Below, one piece after another: positions 6,343 through 8,000 of a stretch of 8,000 nucleotides of DNA (positions are counted from its first letter, which is position 1; each line of letters begins with the position of its first letter). The notes under the pieces were generated by a model, which did not search any database, was not told where the DNA came from, and saw nothing but the letters and a program-made list of their open reading frames with translations. This DNA is from Candidatus Peregrinibacteria bacterium RIFCSPLOWO2_01_FULL_48_20 (GTDB lineage: Bacteria; Patescibacteriota; Gracilibacteria; UBA1369; 2-02-FULL-48-14), in NCBI GenBank assembly GCA_001787475.1, contig MFXB01000012.1, positions 1 to 8,000 of the forward strand, in the 5' to 3' direction. A program made the translations under genes and the position numbers.

Positions 6343-6974
6343 AATAAATCGTCCGTTTTAAGAGGAGTTGCAAAGCCGTAAGAAAGGCTTTCCAAAGCGG
6401 TTTTATGCATGCCCTCGTTGTAGGCTCCCGTGGCGTCAGCTACAAAGAAAACATCGTAGCCGCGATTGAAAGCATCCCTCGCGGTGGTCTCGCAACAAAG
6501 GTTGGAAAGCACGCCGGTTATCACCACTTTCTTCACGCCCGCTTTTTTTAAAATCGTTTCCAAATCGGTCCCCGAAAAAGCACTGTAATTTTTCTTCCGC
6601 ACGACAAAATCATTTCCAACTTCCATGCTCAAAGCCGCCGCCGGACTTCCCTCTTTCACACTTTCCTTCCACCAATTTAAAATGACATCTTTCTCACCTT
6701 TTTGAACGGCAAAAATGGTGAAAATAATTGGCCTTCCCTGCGCTCGAAATTTCTCCACAAGAGCTTGAATGTTCTTTTTTACAAAAGGCCCGACGGGCAC
6801 GAACGCATGCGAGGTCAAATCAAAAAAATAACGCTGCACATCAATCACCAAAAGCGCCGACTCTTTCGCATCCCACTGTTTCCAATGTTTTTGAAAAGGT
6901 CGAAGCGCCGTAAACCAAACGTTCACTTTTTTGGCGTGATTTCGCGTTGTGAGGTAAGAGGTTTTTTTCATCAT
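6339..6974 (-). CDS. Isochorismatase-family cysteine hydrolase
   Basis: 211 residues from the ATG at 6974. This alpha/beta hydrolase family includes isochorismatase, nicotinamidase and related amidases, acting through an Asp-Lys-Cys triad. All three are visible: Asp 45 in LLVIDVQRYF, Lys 127 in VVRKKNYSAF followed by GTDLETIL, and Cys 160 in TGVLSNLCCETTARDAF, then GYDVFFVADATGA. The extra 30-40 residues before the core are basic. The frame is open upstream to 7130, but that part lies inside the FBPase coding region and resembles no hydrolase sequence. The ATG at 6974 overlaps the FBPase stop as ATGA and has GGAAG 10 nt upstream; the next codon is also ATG. The substrate cannot be told from sequence alone: nicotinamidase-type metal ligands are not clear. 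Cytoplasmic. Confidence 0.88.
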   Translation of the reverse strand: MMKKTSYLTTRNHAKKVNVWFTALRPFQKHWKQWDAKESALLVIDVQRYFFDLTSHAFVPVGPFVKKNIQALVEKFRAQGRPIIFTIFAVQKGEKDVILNWWKESVKEGSPAAALSMEVGNDFVVRKKNYSAFSGTDLETILKKAGVKKVVITGVLSNLCCETTARDAFNRGYDVFFVADATGAYNEGMHKTALESLSYGFATPLKTDDLL

Positions 6975-7867
6975 TTGAGCATTTCTTCCGCTCGCTTCAC
7001 TTCTTCTTTTACGCCGATAAAAATGGGCGTCGTTTGAGTGAGATCGCGAATTTCCAAATCCAAAATACTTTTCTCCCCGTTGCTCGAAAGTCCGCCCGCT
7101 TGCTCCATGATGTAGGCCATGGGACCGCATTCGTACAGAAGTCGAAGCTTCCCGTGCGGGGCGCTCGGCATGCCGGGATACAGAAAAACACCGCTGCCTT
7201 TTTGCAAAATATGATTGAGATCCGGCACCATTCCTCCGCTGTAACGCAGCGTGTATTGCTCCTTAATATAGAAAGAAACCAACTGAAAATAATCTTCCCG
7301 ATCTTTGGTCGCCCGCAAATTTCCCGGAGCAAAATATTTTTTCTCTCCGCTCAGTGTTATGTTTTCGCGGCTGAGCTCCCAGCCTTCGCTCGTGAGCACA
7401 AATTCATGCACACCGTTCCCCACCGAAAGCACCAAAGTGCTGCGTGGACCGTACACGGCGTAAAGCGCCGCCACTTGTTCGCGAGGCGTTCGCCCAATCA
7501 CATTTCGGCCTTGATAAATTCCCACAATCGTTCCCACGGAAAAATTCACGTCAAACAAGCTTGAACCGTCCAAAGGATCATGGAAAACACTAAAAATTCC
7601 GCCTTCGTCGGCGGGCTCAAGCGCGTCCATTTCTTCGCTGCAATAAGCCGCTACATAAGGATTGGTTTTGAGATATCGTCCCATAATTTCATCCGCCTTC
7701 ACGTCCATGGCGATTTGTTCTTCGCCATAAACATTTTTACTGCCGACCTTGCCCGTGCCGGTGTGGATAATCGTTGTGGAAATTTCTTCCACCGCGCGTC
7801 CGAGCTCGACTATAAGCTCCGCGAGTTCCATCGTTGCTCCGTTTTTTTGAAGAAAATCAAACAGCAT
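6971..7867 (-). CDS. fbp: Fructose-1,6-bisphosphatase, class I
   Basis: 298 residues, somewhat shorter than the usual 330-340. It hydrolyses fructose-1,6-bisphosphate to fructose-6-phosphate, the committed gluconeogenic step, in the cytoplasm with Mg2+. Signature motifs are CSEE (76-79) and DPLDGSS (97-103) for metal binding, followed by FDVNFSVGTIVGIY, then RYSGGMVPDLNHIL (208-221) with GVFLYP, and GKLRLLYECGPMAYIMEQAGG (239-259) for sugar-phosphate and metal contacts. The ATG at 7867 is preferred because the first residues (LFDFLQKNG up to TTIIH) line up without gaps with the start of E. coli Fbp as I recall it. An internal ATG at codon 13 has GGAG five nt upstream and is a possible alternative. 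It follows the aldolase stop by three bases and overlaps the next gene as ATGA, so aldolase and FBPase are surely co-transcribed. Confidence 0.95.
   Translation of the reverse strand: MLFDFLQKNGATMELAELIVELGRAVEEISTTIIHTGTGKVGSKNVYGEEQIAMDVKADEIMGRYLKTNPYVAAYCSEEMDALEPADEGGIFSVFHDPLDGSSLFDVNFSVGTIVGIYQGRNVIGRTPREQVAALYAVYGPRSTLVLSVGNGVHEFVLTSEGWELSRENITLSGEKKYFAPGNLRATKDREDYFQLVSFYIKEQYTLRYSGGMVPDLNHILQKGSGVFLYPGMPSAPHGKLRLLYECGPMAYIMEQAGGLSSNGEKSILDLEIRDLTQTTPIFIGVKEEVKRAEEMLK
6985..6989 (-). promoter_or_regulatory. Shine-Dalgarno-like GGAAG for the isochorismatase-family gene
   Basis: GGAAG reads on the minus strand, 10 nt before the ATG at 6974, inside the last FBPase codons. It supports starting at the ATGA overlap rather than at 7130. 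It is one of the few recognisable ribosome-binding sites in the window. Confidence 0.4.
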
Positions 7868-7870
7868 ATT

Positions 7871-8000
7871 CTAAGTGGTTAATTCCAAATCTTTCGAATA
7901 CTTTCCCTGCGCGGCCAAACCGTTCATGTTTGCTCGGTGAACAAGCAACTTTTGCGCTTCCGCCGTCGCCTGACGATTGGCTGCCCACGCCTTGAGCGCC
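7871..8000 (-). CDS. Fructose-bisphosphate aldolase, class I (C-terminal fragment; 5' part outside window)
   Basis: Only the last 42 residues and the TAG stop (7873-7871) are in the window. ALKAWAANRQ, then AEAQKLLVHRANMNGLAAQ and GKYSKDLE, match the C-terminal pattern of metal-independent class I aldolases (LKxWxG, then AQxxLxxRAxxNSxAxxGKY). These enzymes interconvert fructose-1,6-bisphosphate with dihydroxyacetone phosphate and glyceraldehyde-3-phosphate through a lysine Schiff base. The catalytic lysine is not in the visible part. The gene directly downstream is FBPase, which would use the aldolase product in the gluconeogenic direction and supports the call. The identification rests on a short segment and is moderately strong. 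Confidence 0.78.
   Translation of the reverse strand, partial: ALKAWAANRQATAEAQKLLVHRANMNGLAAQGKYSKDLELTT

Noticed and set aside
5485..6974. TGA read as glycine (Gracilibacteria/SR1 code)
   Set aside because: TGA ends the FBPase, hydrolase and flavoprotein genes exactly at overlaps with the next start, and the conserved domains are complete at those points, so the standard code fits.
6975..7130. Upstream extension of the isochorismatase-family gene to an ATG at 7130
   Set aside because: The extra 52 codons lie wholly inside the FBPase reading frame, are low-complexity and basic, and resemble no hydrolase N-terminus. The ATGA overlap at 6974 with GGAAG upstream is a better start.
7034..7564. 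Plus-strand open frame of 176 codons opposite FBPase
   Set aside because: It is antisense to a clearly real FBPase gene, its translation shows no recognisable motif, and no promoter or ribosome site supports it.

Overview
All genes in this window lie on the minus strand, so they are described here from high to low coordinates, the direction of transcription. The coding density, standard stop codons (TAA, TAG and TGA all end genes), short or overlapping gene junctions, and the pairing of an ECF sigma factor with a FecR/DUF5667 membrane protein beside an SLH-domain surface protein suggest an uncultivated bacterium. A Patescibacteria/CPR lineage that uses the standard code, such as a Peregrinibacteria-like genome, is my best guess. 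That assignment is an inference from gene style and is of low to moderate confidence. I see no rRNA, tRNA, CRISPR array, transposase or phage gene.

Region A (8000 to about 4614) is a tightly packed metabolic and redox run. It holds the C-terminus of a class I fructose-bisphosphate aldolase, a class I fructose-1,6-bisphosphatase, an isochorismatase-like cysteine hydrolase, a thioredoxin-reductase-like flavoprotein without its CxxC pair, and a short RlmN-like radical SAM protein. The junctions are a 3-nt gap, two ATGA overlaps and a 29-nt overlap, so the five genes are probably one transcript with coupled translation. Aldolase and FBPase carry out consecutive gluconeogenic steps (triose phosphates to fructose-1,6-bisphosphate to fructose-6-phosphate). 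The last two genes may form an electron donor and radical-enzyme pair.

Region B (4589 to 1878) is one large secreted protein of 903 residues. It has a signal peptide, SLH repeats, a Gly/Pro-rich hinge, an acidic Tyr/Cys-containing segment, beta-sandwich modules (invasin-like Ig and cohesin-like) and a C-terminal HExxH metallopeptidase-like domain with a metzincin-type Met-turn. The usual third zinc histidine is missing.

Region C (1812 to 1) is an ECF sigma factor followed, after an 88-nt spacer, by a membrane-anchored FecR/DUF5667 protein that runs off the window. The latter is the likely anti-sigma or sensor partner. Both gaps flanking the sigma gene carry short perfect hairpins with a three-base GAA/TTC loop. 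The pair probably senses the cell envelope and may control surface proteins such as its neighbour, but this is inferred from position alone.

The most interesting points are the RlmN-like protein that lacks both the N-terminal accessory domain and the cysteine at the usual resolving position, its overlap with the CxxC-less flavoprotein, the atypical metzincin-like active site, and the repeated triloop hairpins around the sigma gene.
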